Below, one piece after another: positions 63,808 to 64,000 of a stretch of 64,000 bases of DNA. The stretch spans positions 62,001 to 126,000 of the forward strand of contig NZ_RXNS01000010.1 in assembly GCF_003966155.1 (NCBI RefSeq). The letters are read 5' to 3'. Origin of the DNA: Halomonas nitroreducens. GTDB lineage: Bacteria > Pseudomonadota > Gammaproteobacteria > Pseudomonadales > Halomonadaceae. Each line of letters starts with the position of its first letter. Within the stretch, counting starts at the first letter, position 1. The notes beneath the pieces were generated by a model that was not told the origin of the DNA, ran no database searches, and saw only the letters and a program-made list of their open reading frames with translations. The position numbers and the translations under genes were made by a program.

Positions 63808-64000
63808 ATGAGCGACCGCTCCTTGAGCGACTGGCAACGCCATGCCGCTGAACTGCCACTGCCGAGCCAGGCCTACCTGGGCGGGACCTTCTGCGATGCC
63901 GCCAGTGGCGCCACCTTCCCCGCCGAGAACCCGGCCACCGGCGAGGTGCTGACCCGAGTGGCGGCCTGCCAGGCGGAGGACGTCGATCGCGCCGTCGACA
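63808..64000 (+). CDS. Aldehyde dehydrogenase, 3' end outside window
   Basis: The first 64 codons are visible. AYLGGTFCDAASGATFPAENPATGEVLTRV is cut here into its N-terminal signature parts: YLGGTF, FPAENPATGE and VLTRVAAC, typical of NAD(P)-dependent aldehyde dehydrogenases such as PuuC-like enzymes. AGGGAGA precedes the ATG. The catalytic Cys is beyond the window, so the subfamily is uncertain. Divergent from a LysR gene. Confidence 0.85.
   Translation, partial: MSDRSLSDWQRHAAELPLPSQAYLGGTFCDAASGATFPAENPATGEVLTRVAACQAEDVDRAVD

Overview
The window is about 64 kb of very GC-rich, densely coded DNA. It looks like the chromosome of a halophilic gammaproteobacterium of the Halomonadaceae (Halomonas-like). 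This is inferred from acidic, GC-biased proteins, NasT/NasS control of nitrate assimilation, an ectoine-synthase-like gene, opgGH, and osmolyte/DMSP-type genes. No rRNA, intact tRNA or CRISPR array was seen. The first gene (an SDR oxidoreductase) and the last gene (an aldehyde dehydrogenase) are cut by the window edges.

1-3.5 kb: small redox, hydrolase and cupin genes, plus a decayed fragment of a siroheme-synthase-like gene. 3.6-14 kb: a complete nitrate/nitrite assimilation block. cobA and nasA run leftward. nasT, nasS, a FAD oxidoreductase, nirB and nirD run rightward. The signals look coherent: a consensus sigma-54 promoter for nasA, a good sigma-54 candidate for nasT and a weaker one before the nirBD leader. 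That leader has an ANTAR-type hairpin overlapping an 18-bp intrinsic terminator, as expected for NasT antitermination.

14-24.6 kb: an orphan EctC-like cupin behind an amidase, PhoH-PIN, a diguanylate cyclase, a lone trpB, a UbiA-type prenyltransferase, an esterase, an SLC13 permease and a cold-shock gene. 24.8-29.2 kb: GMC dehydrogenase and mmsA facing a LysR gene, the arrangement known for 3-hydroxypropionate catabolism (HpdH/DddA and MmsA/DddC). 29-40.7 kb: housekeeping and metal genes, including mntP behind a yybP-ykoY-type manganese riboswitch, a CDF exporter, two phosphatase-like proteins, pgpA, nnrU and chaC.

40.9-56 kb: an unusual isocitrate-dehydrogenase-family protein with an internal duplication, ynfA, a PAS-GAF-GGDEF protein followed by a 32-residue membrane peptide gene, sstT, an osmoregulated periplasmic glucan operon (opgG-opgH-acyltransferase), and an XRE/azlC/azlD operon.

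56-64 kb: the most accessory-looking part. It has a DddL-type DMSP lyase gene, a decayed 3' half of a tRNA-Met(CAU), a broken IS3 orfA, a ProX-like betaine-type binding protein, a DddP-like M24 protein, a PhyH-like oxygenase with a 9-C tract between its ribosome binding site and start, two LysR genes and an aldehyde dehydrogenase. With the 3-hydroxypropionate genes at 25-28 kb, this suggests a dispersed capacity to take up and cleave DMSP-like osmolytes and use the C3 product.
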